A stretch of DNA of 64,000 nucleotides from positions 10,028,001 to 10,092,000 of the forward strand of contig OX467088.1 of the NCBI GenBank assembly GCA_950106755.1. The letters are read 5' to 3'. The DNA comes from Climacium dendroides (taxonomy: Eukaryota; Streptophyta; Bryopsida; Hypnales; Climaciaceae). The position numbers and the translations under genes were made by a program. Under the pieces are notes generated by a model. It saw nothing but the letters and a program-made list of their open reading frames with translations. It was not told the DNA's origin and made no database searches. Positions 22,740-34,384 of this stretch are shown here, piece after piece. Numbering within the stretch: position 1 is the stretch's first letter; each line of letters begins with the position of its first letter.

Positions 22740-23157
22740 TGCAAGGAAGGTATTATGCCTCCTATGCCTAGTAGTGACTTTCAACAAATTCAATGATTGG
22801 GGCTAGTTGAAGAGCCATCAATTAGAAAATATCCATCACTGTAGGGACCCACTTTTCAAGGATGCAAAAAGGACCCCTACCTCATTGGTAAACAATGTTA
22901 TGGACATGGGCACACAATTCAATCACTCATTAAAAAAACAGCTTCATGCAAGGAAGGCATTATGCCTCCTATACCTAGTAGTGACTTTCAACAAATTCAA
23001 CAATTGAAGTTGGTTGAGGAGCCATCAATCAGACAATTCTGATCACTATAGGGATCCACTTTTCAAGGATGCAAAAAGAACCCCTACCTCATTGGTAAAC
23101 AATGTTATAGACATGGGCACATAATTCAATCACCCAATAAAAAAAAACCCAGCTTCC
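22740..23157 (+). repeat. Tandem duplication, unit about 207 bp
   Basis: Two copies (22740-22946 and 22947-23157), both starting TGCAAGGAAGG and containing CATTATGCCTCC or TATTATGCCTCC, CCCCTACCTCATTGGTAAAC and GACATGGGCACA. About 90 percent identical by eye. Confidence 0.8.
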
Positions 23158-23298
23158 ACAATCTTTCATTAAATGATAACAACATGGGAGAATGCCATGC
23201 CATGCCATGCCCAAAAGAGAACACATCCAAAATTTTCAAACAAGCACACACAAGAACGTAGTGTAATGGGAGAGCAATGGCTCACTAATTATTCTCAT

Positions 23299-25374
23299 TC
23301 AAAGGGGGATGTATGCGGGATGACGTCCCCCTCGGTACCGGATGGACTTGTGAGACCGGAGCCCCCGGGTGCGGGTACCGGGGCGGTGCCAACTTTTGAG
23401 ACTATTGTACAAGGGCATGGCACCAAAGAGCACCAGCAGAAGCAGGACAATGGCAGTGCAGATGAGCATGACGTTCCGGAACCCATGGCTGATCTTTGGG
23501 TTGGTCTGCATGGTCCATGGCACTCCTCCCACATTCATCCCAAATGCTGCACACACATGTCATTTATGTTAGGATGAAAAAAGATTATTAGTCATTCAAC
23601 CCTCACATGTCCCCAAAAAAAACTGCACACATGTCATTATATTTGTAGTTGGTCAATCCTCATCATCTTGCTATAATGAAGGTAGAACAATCCAATGTTG
23701 TCAACCACCCAATTCCAACATCTACTAAGGTAGAACAACCCAATGTTGTTAGTCATCCAATTTCAACAATCCAATGTTGTTAATCATCCAATTTCAACAA
23801 TCCAATGTCATTAGTCATCCAATTTCAACAACCCAATGTCATCAATCACCCAATTCTAACATCTACTAAGGTAGAACAACCCAATGTCATCAATCACCCA
23901 ATTCCGACATTTACTAAAGTAGAACAACCCAATGTCATCAGTCACCCAATTTTGACATCTATTGGACCCTCACATTTGCATCAATCATCAACCCATAACC
24001 ACAATCTTAACAACCCATTAGCATCATGACAATACATTTGGGGAGGGAACACATAAGCACAATGGTTTAGTATAGGTCTACCTACACTTTACCATTTTAA
24101 TCCCAATAAACTTTAAAAATTCCCCAAAAATTCATTTTCTTGTCAAAATGTCTTCATTCGACTTACAAGTGGCTTTTCTTAAACTTTTCAATCTTTGAAA
24201 AATACGTGCCAATTGACAAATAACTTCTCCAAAGTAATTAGAGAGTAAATCTACTTGATAATAGGCATATTTATTTTACACCAAATTTGGACACTTTAAA
24301 CATTGAATGTAATTCCTATCATTACACTGCCCAATTTTCTTTTTATTCTTGTCAACAATTACAAAAGAAAATTTTTTAAGCATCAAATTATACCTTACTT
24401 GAATATTATATGCAAAATTTATAAGAGTTCAGCATTTTCTAGGTAAACTATAGGTTTTGATGTTAATATTGTCTACATTCCATATGCACTGATCATCAAA
24501 GAATTGTTCTAATGTCCATGCCAAGTATTTGTTTAAATATGTATAGGTGTAGTTACCTTAGCTCTTTTTATTCACTATTGCACAACCCTTTGACTAAGGT
24601 ATCCACACCTAAATTTGTCAAAAAAAAAGTAATTCAAGATTGTTCCTATTATTAAAATGCCTAATTTTTTTGGAAGTTTAAAAAATATTCTAATCCCCTT
24701 CTTATGCATTTTTTGGACACCATATGAAAAATATTCTAATCCCCTTCTTATGCATTTTTTGGACACCATATGAATAACTATGACTTTCCAAAGAGGTGAA
24801 AATCGGTGTAACCAAAAGCGACCTTGAGGTTTGAGATTTCATATAATAGTAGTACATTTTGGACGCTTTTCGACACATGAATGGCATAACTATGTACACT
24901 CTCTAACCCTCTCTAATGAGACAGCCTCGGGAAATAGATTGATTTCTGAACGCACTCACACGTGTGATCACAACTTGAATTGCCGGAGTTGTCCAATCAG
25001 ATAAATTATATAACGTGACAGATTCTAAGGATATACAGAATTATCAAAAAAAGATTGGCAGGACGCAACTCCAAAACCAAGAGTCTTGACCAACAAAGCC
25101 TGAAGAGAGCATCCCTACACCACTTCATTCAACTAATCCGCTTCCACACTAATAACACGAACTTGCAGTACTTCCAAAATTACATGAGTTAGTGAACCAT
25201 ATTAATATTGTGGCTCACAAACTCATGTAATTTTGGAATTAGTGCTCTATGTTAGCCACTATATTGTAACCCATTTACTCATTTCCAACCCAAAAAATTT
25301 GCAGTACCTCTAATATAGTAGGTGAATCTGCTAGTAGCCCACCCCCAAAAAACAAAACAAGCCAACTCCAAAGA

Positions 25375-25442
<68 letters not shown>

Positions 25443-27297
25443 GAGCGGAGCCACCACGAACCTCCAGTGACAATGGAGAGCGGAAGAAACAACATGGACA
25501 GAAACGAGAGATAATACAGCTTGCGGTTGATCTGTTCCGCTTGCCAACTATCCAGCCCAGCTTGAATGGCCGTGATGCGGCTCACAGTGAAGCCCACATT
25601 CTCCTTGAGCTTCCTCAGCCTGCCCACCAAAGCCTCCAGAGTGGCCAGATCCTCGGAAGAGCACCAGGCTTTCCCTGCACACTTGTCTTTCACTCGGGGA
25701 AACACCTGGTCGCCATGGGCGACCACCTGCAGCAACCGCTGCAGGTTCAAGTGCATCTTTGGGAAACGACGGTCGTCCAGCATCTGCTTCTTGGTTGCAC
25801 CGACACCTGGTGGAGAGGAGAGGAGAGGAGAGGAGAGGAGAGGAGCATACAAAAATCAGAAAGGGTCAGATCACTAGTAGAAAATAGGGTCCGAATCACC
25901 TGAGTGTAACTAAGTACGATCAGAAGTCCTGTAATTTTCATGGAAAGTTCATTGAAATGAGGATAAACATGTCCTGCACTTGATTGAACATACAACACTC
26001 TCTAACGTTTATCACACGAGACACGATTTTCAGTAGAATCAGAGTGGTTGCACACCTTCTACACAACATCACAGAGAGACTCTTCCCTCTTCCCCATGAC
26101 AAGCTCTCCCGACGGTGAAACTAACCATACAGAACCCTCTCAATGAGACACGAGGAATGTAGTTGTGGTATAGGGTTTCAAACTATTCGAAGTAGTCGAA
26201 TTTCAATGGAAAACCCCCGATCACAGGACAGGTTCAGCTGATTATGACTATTATCAGGAGACCTGTAATCTTCATGGAAGTTCATTGAAAACAGGGGAAA
26301 CGTGTCCTGCACTTGCTTAAACATGCAAGACTCTTCCACATTGTCACACAAGACACGTCAAACTAACCATACAGAGGCCTCTCAATGATACACAAGCAAT
26401 CTTGTGATAATGTAGGGTTTCAACACTCTAATTCACTGCAAAAAACAGCCTCATCACAGGCCGAGTACGACTACTCTCAGAAGCCCTGTAATCTCCATTG
26501 AACAACAAAGTCAAAGAAGAGCACCACCCACCCGTATCCATCTCCCTCTCCACCTCATCCAGCTGCGATTCCAAATGCAGCACAATCTCATGCAACTGAT
26601 CCACATGCGTGTCCACGATATGCACCAACAAATTCCCCACTCCCCTCGGCACCGCATTCTCCGCCTCCTCCAACGTATTCCTGGTCAACAGAAACTCCAA
26701 CACATGTTCCTGAATCACAAAACCCCCATACTTCGTCCTCCGCAAATGACTCCACCCTTCGCCCTCTCCCTCCTTGGGCTCAATACACGGCACTTCACTC
26801 AGCAACGAGCTCGTGGAGCCTCCTGAGAAGTCCAACCTCGGGAGCCTCCCGAGGGAGACACTGATCACTCGATTCTCCGTCACCAACGCTGAGATTCGTT
26901 GCGTGAATTTGCTTGCGCAAGGGCCTGCTGAGTTGACACGAAAGATTAAAGCGCCTTCGACTGTGCCACAGAAAGGGCCGCTGGAAACAAGAGCGAGAAT
27001 CTCTTGGAGCTTTAAAGGAGGGCAGAGGACGTCGATGAGATATTCAGCGGAGAGAGAGAGCTTTTGGGAAGAACGAGGAAGCTCGACGTGGTACCAAGAG
27101 AAACCCTCGCATATGGCGCTGGAGGTGAGGTTCCAGGATTTCTTAACGAATTTGCCATGGCCGTCAAATTGGTAAGCGAATTTGCGGACGGCACCAGGGT
27201 AGTGGAGGCGGTCGTCGTCGTCGTAAGAAGTATGGTTTAGGGTTTCTATGTCGGATCCTGGGACAATGCGAGAGATGGATCTTGAGGTGAACGCCAT
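23299..27297 (-). CDS. CorA-like Mg2+ transporter family protein, 452 aa
   Basis: Membrane protein of the CorA/ZntB (2-TM-GxN) metal-ion transport superfamily. Exons (minus): 27297-26532, 25806-25462, 23546-23299 (766, 345, 248 bp), joined in phase 1 both times. A large soluble N-terminal part (1-350) precedes two membrane segments near the C-terminus: TM1 about 352-372, ending in the signature AFGMNVGGVPW (GMN at 373-375), and TM2 about 395-415 (VMLICTAIVLLLLVLFGAM). The GMN triplet is the selectivity motif of CorA pores. The block KKQMLDDRRFPKMHLNLQ and a long helical segment before TM1 (ALVGRLRKLKENVGFTVSRI) fit the stalk helix. The basic C-terminal tail (421-452) is unusual in being Arg/His/Gly-rich. 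The exon 1 donor is GTGGGT. Two simple repeats sit beside its splice sites. Substrate could be Mg2+, Zn2+ or another divalent ion; subcellular membrane unknown. Confidence 0.9.
23684..23960 (+). repeat. Short-unit tandem array
   Basis: Irregular array of units built on CAACCCAATGTCATCAATCA and CCCAATT, some with an extra CATCTACTAAGGTAGAA insert. Six or seven units. Confidence 0.8.
24686..24773 (+). repeat. Tandem duplication, unit 44 bp
   Basis: Two perfect adjacent copies of a unit beginning AATATTCTAATCCCC and ending GACACCATATGAA. Confidence 0.85.
25172..25237. repeat. Short hairpin in CorA-like intron 2
   Basis: Arms TCCAAAATTACATGAGTT and AACTCATGTAATTTTGGA pair, followed by GTGAACCA/TGGCTCAC, around an 11-nt AT loop. 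Arms are about 28 bp with one or two mismatches. Confidence 0.6.
25378..25439 (+). repeat. (GA)n microsatellite in CorA-like intron 2
   Basis: About 31 uninterrupted GA/AG dinucleotides, about 25 nt inside the intron from the exon 2 donor (so CT-repeat in the transcript). Likely polymorphic. Confidence 0.9.
25812..25845 (+). repeat. Pentanucleotide repeat AGGAG in CorA-like intron 1
   Basis: About seven tandem AGGAG units directly before the exon 2 acceptor. In the transcript they read CTCCT and supply the pyrimidine tract of the 3' splice site. Confidence 0.85.
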
Positions 27298-28159
27298 GGT
27301 TAGAGTTAGGTGGTTTGAAACAGTGAAGGATCTACATTGTTTGAGCGGGGGAATGCAAGGTTAAGTGTTTTTCAAGGTGGCGGAGCTTCAACCTGGCGAA
27401 TCGTCCACTGCTACTGCAACGACAAAGCACATCGTGGAAACGGCGGTGCGAAGCTAGAGACGCTCCTCCTCCTACACAAACCCTAAACCAAGTGGATGTC
27501 AGAAATTTCAACGTTCCTAACCAAGTTACACACACACACAGACACACACACATGTAGAAACAATGTTCGGGTTATGGCGACACTGTGTGATTGTGTCCCG
27601 AAACAGAAAGACCGTCAAAGGGATATACATTGTTTAAGCACGCAAATCTTAAGATTCGTCAGTCCGCCCAAGTCCATTCATGGGTTCAACCTTAAGAACC
27701 ACCACTGCCCCTTCAACTACGACGTGAAGCCCAACAAGAGCGTCTTCAGACACAACACAATCTCCCCGCCTTGGGAGTACAAAATCCCGGCACTACCTGG
27801 CAGAAAGGAGAAACGGAAGCGCCCGAGGTGACGCTTATTGTTGCTTAACCAGAAGCTCTCCACCTACCAAAACGAATAAGCAGGGTGGTCAGAGAACAAG
27901 GGTTGCATACAAATCCAAAACAAAGATCCAAAGACTAGTCAGCAAGAGAACTCGATCTACCCAAGTACTGCCTTGCATCAACCTCAAAGCTTTAGAATTC
28001 GAGAACCCGAGAGCTCAATCTACACAAGTCCTCACTTTGCATCAATCAAGCTCAAAGCTTTGGAATTTGAGAAACAGAGAACTCGATCCACGAACACAAG
28101 CCCTCACTTTGCATCAAATCAATCAAGCTCGCAGGTTTAGAATTGTGAACAAAAGCAGG

Positions 28160-28330
28160 ATTGGGGCTTACAGAGCGAAGGGAAGTACTTGATTCGAAGG
28201 AGGATTGATTGACGAGCATTTCCAGGTCGCCTGCCTGGAGGAGAACTCGGAGTCTGTCTGGCTGTTGGGGGCATTCATCAGTCATCACCTCCATTCGCAG
28301 AAATGCAGCCGGAAGTTACTCGACAACATG
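28160..28330 (-). other. Possible 5' untranslated exon of the CorA-like gene, with a small ORF
   Basis: On the minus strand, about 0.9 kb upstream of the CorA-like start, an ATG opens a 36-codon reading frame (MNAPNSQTDSEFSSRQATWK...) ending at a GTAAGC splice-donor-like sequence. Base composition here is higher in GC than the surrounding intergenic DNA. It could be a 5' UTR exon with an upstream ORF, or a separate short transcript. I do not recognise the peptide. Nothing in the window forces either reading. Confidence 0.25.
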
Positions 28331-29551
28331 GGTTGCAGCAGACTTGCAGGCACACTCAGCTTGGTAAATGCGTTAGTTTCGTGGAAATGGGGAGAGGTGG
28401 AGACACCGGGGATGTAGGAGCTTAACGATTATGCTTCTGTCTGGACCTGTCTGCGTCCGTGCTCACAAGCAATGAACGGGGAGTACCGGCATGGCATTTA
28501 GTTATAAGTCAGCCGGTTGAAATCTAGAATTTTCAAATTGAGTTCAAAATGTTCGGAAAAAAATCGATCATTTTAGAGGAAAATAAAGAGAATATTCTTT
28601 ATTTTCTTAAGGCCTAGCCGAGAGTATACTCCAGACAATCGGTTGGTCCACGAAAATGTAGGATCTTAGCCAGTTGTGCTAAATTTTCTCTCCGTACTGT
28701 GCTCACAAGGCACAACTACAGCTAACTAAGGGCCTCCTTACATGTATCGGTCATCAGGGGAATTGCACAGCAAGTGCTACAAGGAAAAATAAGCATTGCA
28801 CTTTCATGTGGACCTGGTGGATATGGAGGGAAATAATTAAAAAAATTCACACGTATTAGATTCACTAGTCTCCACCAATGAGGTTGTTCACCAATATTGG
28901 TGAAACTTCAACTCCTCCTTTCCCGCTTGTTCACCCCGGTAAGACAATCGATGGAGTTGTTTTTGTCTTCTTGCTTGAATTAGTTGTATAAGGTAAAACA
29001 TCCCATTGCGGTCAGATGACCCATAGTGGACACCTAACAACCCTATGACAGTTTTTTCAAGCCATAATCAATGCTTAAGTTGACACCCATGGAGTGATTA
29101 GTGACCTCACTAGGAACACCCAACTTTTTAGTGTAAATCATGATAGAATGTGACTTTTTTAGGGCCTTCTACATTAGAAATTATTGTGACTACTTTAGGT
29201 GATTAAGATGAACATATTAGATATAGTTTTTGTTGGTTATGGGGTAGCCTACTAACTCTTTTGGATAGATCAATTCAAAAATTCATAACAAATTCATACA
29301 TTGTTTGAAAAATAGAATTTCAATTGCTCTCACTATTTCTCACACTTGTCTTTATGCGGGAAAAAATTTGAAAAATTTCAATACTGGCATGAAGGTAGAC
29401 TCCAAATTCTGATGGGCTGCTTTACCTTCTTGCCTACCGGGTGAGCATGTAAAGAGGCCCCAAGGTAGTTGACCTATTTCTAACCACTTAATCAATTAGG
29501 CCTATTTGGAACGTAGATTCTTTTAGTATGGAATTTTTTCCATGTATTTAT

Positions 29552-30340
29552 CTATACCTTAAATTTTTGGTCATTGGTTTGGTTTGGTTGCTTGTCACGT
29601 TGAGATCTCCTAGACCATACATCCCCCGGTCACATGCCTAGTACCGTCAAAAAGACCTTGGCAAGGAGGGGTGTACCGGCTTGCTTTGGTGGCATTTGGA
29701 CGTATGATATAAAAGTTATGCATTTTTGAGTTATTTTTTATTCTAAAAAATTAAAAAATTACTTTTATTTTTGTTTTTGTTTTGACTATGGCAATGGCAC
29801 AGGGCACACTAGTCTATACCTTAAATTTGACTATTTGTTTTGTTTTGTTTGTTTGTTTGTCACATTGAGATCTCCTGGACCATGTATTCCCCAATCACGT
29901 ACTTGGTATCGTCGGAAAGCCCTTGGTAGGAAAGGGTGCACTGGCTTGGTTTTATGGCATTTGGACATATAGTGTGAAAATTATACATTTTTGAAGTTTT
30001 TATGAACTAAAAAAATTAGAAAACTACTTTTACTTTTGTTTTGATTGTGGCAACGACATAGGATACATTAGTCTATACCTTAAAACATAGGATACATTGG
30101 TCTATACCTTAAATTTGTTTGTTTGTTTTGTTTGTCATGTTCAGATCTCCCAAACCGTATATCCCCTGGTCGCATACTTGGTACCGTTGAAAAGTCCTCA
30201 ACAAGGAAGGGTGCACCGGCTTGGTTTTGTGGCATTTGGACATGTAATATGAAAGTTATTGAATTTTGAAGTTTTTATGGACTAAAACATTGGAAAATTA
30301 TTTTTACTTTTGCTTTGACTGTGACAACGCACTGGGTACA
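29552..30340 (+). repeat. Tandem triplication, unit about 260 bp
   Basis: Copies start with CTATACCTTAAA at 29552, 29814 and 30073/30102 (a 29-bp local duplication marks the third). Each contains GAGATCTCC, a GGCTTG(G/C)TTT block, GGCATTTGGAC and an ACTTTT...GTTTTGA stretch. Divergence is moderate. Confidence 0.8.
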
Positions 30341-30394
30341 CTAATTAGAAATAGAGTTTGGAAGGATTGTATATTTTTCCAAGATTTTATTATA

Positions 30395-31438
30395 CACTAC
30401 AAGAAGTTTTCTGTCCGCATGGACAGAAAATTGTCAGAAAATTGTCAACTCCGTTGTCAATTAGAACGTCTTGATTAAGACATCCCTGTCAATTTTCAGT
30501 CAATTTTGACAAATTTTTTGGCCATAGTAGGAGATTTGAGACCTTTTCAACCTGGTTTTCATCCATGACATCAAAAAAACTGATGATTTCTAGGCTCATG
30601 GCCCAAGTATGCCACATTGTTCCTAAACAACCAACTTACTAAGCTTTACTACTTAAAAATAGTATCTATCAAAATTAGGCTTCGCATTCAATAACATGCT
30701 TCCAAGATCCTCTTATTTCAAGTGAGGGGAGTTAGAAGGCAATTGCTTTATACAAGAAGGGTGGTGGTAGGTAAGGCAACTCATATGGGATATATCAATT
30801 GCAGAAATTGTGTTCAAAGTGAAATTTCAGACCTCACTTAGGCATAGTAGAATATATTTTTTCAGAAAATTTTGAACTAAGATAAGTTGGTAAATCAATT
30901 TAAGTTTTACCTCCAAAAATCTGTTTCAAATTTGGATTCTCCAATCAAAAGTTATGAACAAAATTCAGAGACAATGTAAACTTTGAATACAATTCCTGCA
31001 ATTTTTAACAATGAGCGGTCAAGCTCTCATTGTTAAATTATCCCGTAGTTTTTGAGGATTCTTGATGGACAATACATTTTACTATAAAAACAACCTTTCT
31101 ACCCTCCAATCTTACAAAACTTACCTCACATAATTCTTATCATTTGATAGTAGCATATTGTCAATACATGCTTGTTGTCAATTCAGATAGTTTTGTATCA
31201 AAGTGTTGACAAAAACAAAGAATTGATAGGAATAGGTTTGCAATTGACAGTACATGTTTGTTGTCAATTCGGATAGTTTTGTGTCAAAGCGTTGACAGAA
31301 ACAAAGAATTAATAATAATAAGTTTGTAATTGATAGAACAAATAATTAATAGGAATAAGTTTGCAATTGACAGCTATTGTCATTTCTGATAATTTTGTGT
31401 TGAATTCTTGTCGTTTTGGACCCCTTTCCCTTATAGTG
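30395..31438. mobile_element. Non-autonomous CACTA-type DNA transposon, 1,044 bp
   Basis: Starts CACTACAAGAAG and ends CCCTTATAGTG (complement CACTATAAGGG). It is flanked on both sides by the 3-bp direct repeat ATA (30392-30394 and 31439-31441), the target-site size of CACTA elements. Subterminal zones are rich in ATTGTCA/TTGACA motifs, as is common in the superfamily. No transposase ORF. It sits just after a tandem repeat and includes a half copy of the foldback seen at 14285-14636. Confidence 0.8.
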
Positions 31439-32987
31439 ATACAAAATATAATTATTATGAATTTTTAGTGCAAGATTCTCTTTGACTTGTAATGGTGATG
31501 TAGACCTTTCAATTTTTGGACATATGATGATTGCAAAATTGACAACGGGCTATTTGCATATATTGATAGCCTTACAGCCAATCATTATGCGCCACAACTA
31601 CTCCTCAAACTCCACCACAACTTTATAGAAAGAAAATACAACTTCATGGAAAGAAAACAACCAATAGATTGGAAATGGGGTGATGTTTGGAAGTGGGTTA
31701 GCTACTATAACTTTACTATAGTGAAAAGTGGAAATGCATGTAGAGTTACCCTACACTAAGGTTCAAATTTGTTAAAAAATAATTTCAAAAAAAATAATTA
31801 TAAAGGTCATCTAGTGAAATTTTCAAAAACTATAATGTGGCATAATTGAATAGTGTCGAAAACATTAATGAAAAATAATTTAAATCCTAAATAACTAAAT
31901 GAAGACAAAATTGTAAGTATTGATAAAACCACAAGTATCGATAAAGTTGTAAGTAATGCTATGAGTCAAGGAATATTCTAAAGCTTGATATTGGTCACAA
32001 AATATTTCAAACCTTGTAAAATGAACTTCCAAAAATTCTAAATTGAGTTAATGAATTAAAATTCAATAAAAAAAAAATGGTTTTGTATGGGGCCTAATAA
32101 ATCTAACTCTTACGTATGGTAATTGTAAAGTGCATGAAGTAATGGACCGGGATTTGGAGTAATTGTTTAACACTTGTACAATATAGATTCTAAAACTTTT
32201 CTATACAAATATTCTTTAGTTTGAAAACTAAGTTGATGTTTTGCTTAAACACTAACTTTCTATATGAATAGATGATCCTTCTAAAACTTCCAAAACTAAA
32301 TTTAATGTAAGTAATCTAAAACTAAAGAATTTCATAACAATTAGCATTTTAATTTTCAAACTACCAATGTAACAATCCTTGTAAAATTTGTAAATATACG
32401 ATGTACTATATTAACTTAATGAGAAGGATATTTAAGGGGCTTTTATTACTTTTAGATAGGTAATTGCAATTCTAGTTTTTTAATTTAATGGTTGGAATTT
32501 GTGCATAGATGTGCACAAGGATTGTCTTGAATGCAAACCAAATTGGATTAGTGGTTACAAAACTATATCCAAATTTAATTTTTTTGGTTTTCAACCCAAA
32601 CTAACCAGGCTAAGAAATTTTTTTTTTTTGAATTTTTTTTTTTGAATTTTTATCATGAATTCTCAAATGAAATTTAAAGCAATTAAAACTTGCAAAGTTG
32701 TAAAAGACATACATTTTGCTAGAAAAAAATGGAAAGACTAAATATACAAGTACAAACTTGTGAAAAAAAAAATTCTTTTAAAGTTTCAAGACAAATATCA
32801 TGCGATTAGCAAGGTTTGGCACTTTAGAATTATAACACAATTAAATACTTCAATTCATGAACTAGCTATATGATTTTACATTTGAATTAAAAATAATAAT
32901 AAAAATAAAGTATTTTTTTAGTTGCCTACATCAAGATCAAAAATACATTTCATGTTATATTTTAGCAACTGCTTCTTTGAATTGGAC

Positions 32988-33063
32988 ACAAATTAGTGCT
33001 CCAAAAAGCTGGTGGCTACTAAACACGTGTCATGCTACTAGCTTTTTAGAGCACTAATTTGTA
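32988..33063. repeat. Short hairpin
   Basis: AAATTAGTGCTCCAAAAAGC pairs with GCTTTTTAGAGCACTAATTT around a loop containing CACGTG. Confidence 0.6.
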
Positions 33064-34384
33064 GCTAGTAGCTTTTTAAAGTACTAATTTTTAGCCCTAA
33101 CAACAATTTTAAAAAAAAATTAGACTTTACAATGGCCTTACCAAATTTGGTGGTTGTTGTAGTGTGTGATATGATTGATTTGAAGTCAAGTTAGATAAAT
33201 TTCTAATCTAAGTTTAATGTTGATTGTATTATTATTTTGTCTTGTTTGATGTTTGTTGGATGATTAAGTGAATCTATAATATGAAATTATCATAAATTTG
33301 CACTAATTATATTCCCAATTTGTGATTGGGAATAAAGATTGGTTTGAAAATGAATAAAATTGGAATTTTTAGTTTGTCTTCCTACTTAAGTATTTCCCTT
33401 GTTTGAATTTATTATACAAAAGTGTAAATTCCTACTTAGTCATTATTCACTTCAACAATACACTTATCATTTTTCAACAAATTCAAGAAATGACATAGAG
33501 ATGTCTTATTTCACCCATAATGATATTGTATAGTTTCTATAAGATTTCATTCCCTCTTTTTTAAAGTTTCAACATTAATAACACTACATCTAATGATTTC
33601 TTACAATATATTTAGTTTTCAACAAATTCAAGCATACTAACAAAGAAGAATGTATAATTGTTAAGAAAATAACACATTATTTTTCTTCTAAAAATGAGAT
33701 GGATAAAAGGATTAAATTTTAAACACATTGTTTGAATTTTTTCATTATCTCAAATTTTAACACTTGGGTAAAATGGACATAAAGATTGAAAATAAATAAT
33801 TTAACCTTTAACCTTAACATTGGGCTAGTCAATGTGAAAATCATCCTTTTTGGTCCTATGTGAATCATTTGCTTAAAAAAGTTCAAGAACACTCATTGGA
33901 GGTCAAATTATTGTGCAAGACCACCCCTCTTGCACATAAACTTCTAAGAATGAACATCTCACTTATAGAAGGATTCTTTGTCATCCATCAGACACTTTAG
34001 GCCACCACACCGCAGCATTACATGGTCAACTCCTAGGGCATAAACTAAATATGCAAAATCAGCTTTGAAAAATTGGAAACATTTATAATAACTTCAAGAT
34101 ATATCTTGGCTATTTAGAAATGTAGCCATTTTGCCCATGGATTGTAATACATCCTTCCTAGAACTTCGTACTGTAAATGATTCATGTCAATAGCTATAAA
34201 ATATAGAAGTGGCAAACTTTGGGGCCAAGAAGGCACTTTTAGGGTTAAGAGCATTCTTGAAAGCGCCCTCAGCTGACTTGCATGCTGATCAACTCAAGCA
34301 TTTTACATAAAAACTTACTACCAGGTACCCGCCCAACGGACCATTCAGCGTAAGTAGATGGAAATGTTAGTTCCCAAGGAGAAA

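Larger units (their letters stand above)
21536..23298. other. Intergenic region between convergent ELIP and CorA-like genes
   Basis: Contains the ELIP 3' flank and then the tandem repeats at 22604-23157. No gene seen. Confidence 0.6.
27298..34384. other. Intergenic region between CorA-like and PEX5 genes
   Basis: 27298-28500 is GC-richer and probably holds the CorA-like promoter and 5' UTR; a plus-strand 111-codon frame there (27496-27831) is not recognisable. 28500-34384 is AT-rich with the 260-bp triplication, the CACTA element, a hairpin at 32988-33063 and an R2 copy at 33865-34000. The PEX5 3' UTR should begin at 34384. Confidence 0.5.

Noticed and set aside
25275..25547. Ser-Leu and Arg-Glu repeat frames
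   Set aside because: Translation of the (GA)n microsatellite inside an intron.
27496..27831. 111-codon plus-strand frame with basic C-terminus
   Set aside because: No recognised domain, starts in a CA-repeat, and overlaps the likely 5' region of the CorA-like gene on the other strand. Left as unexplained open frame.
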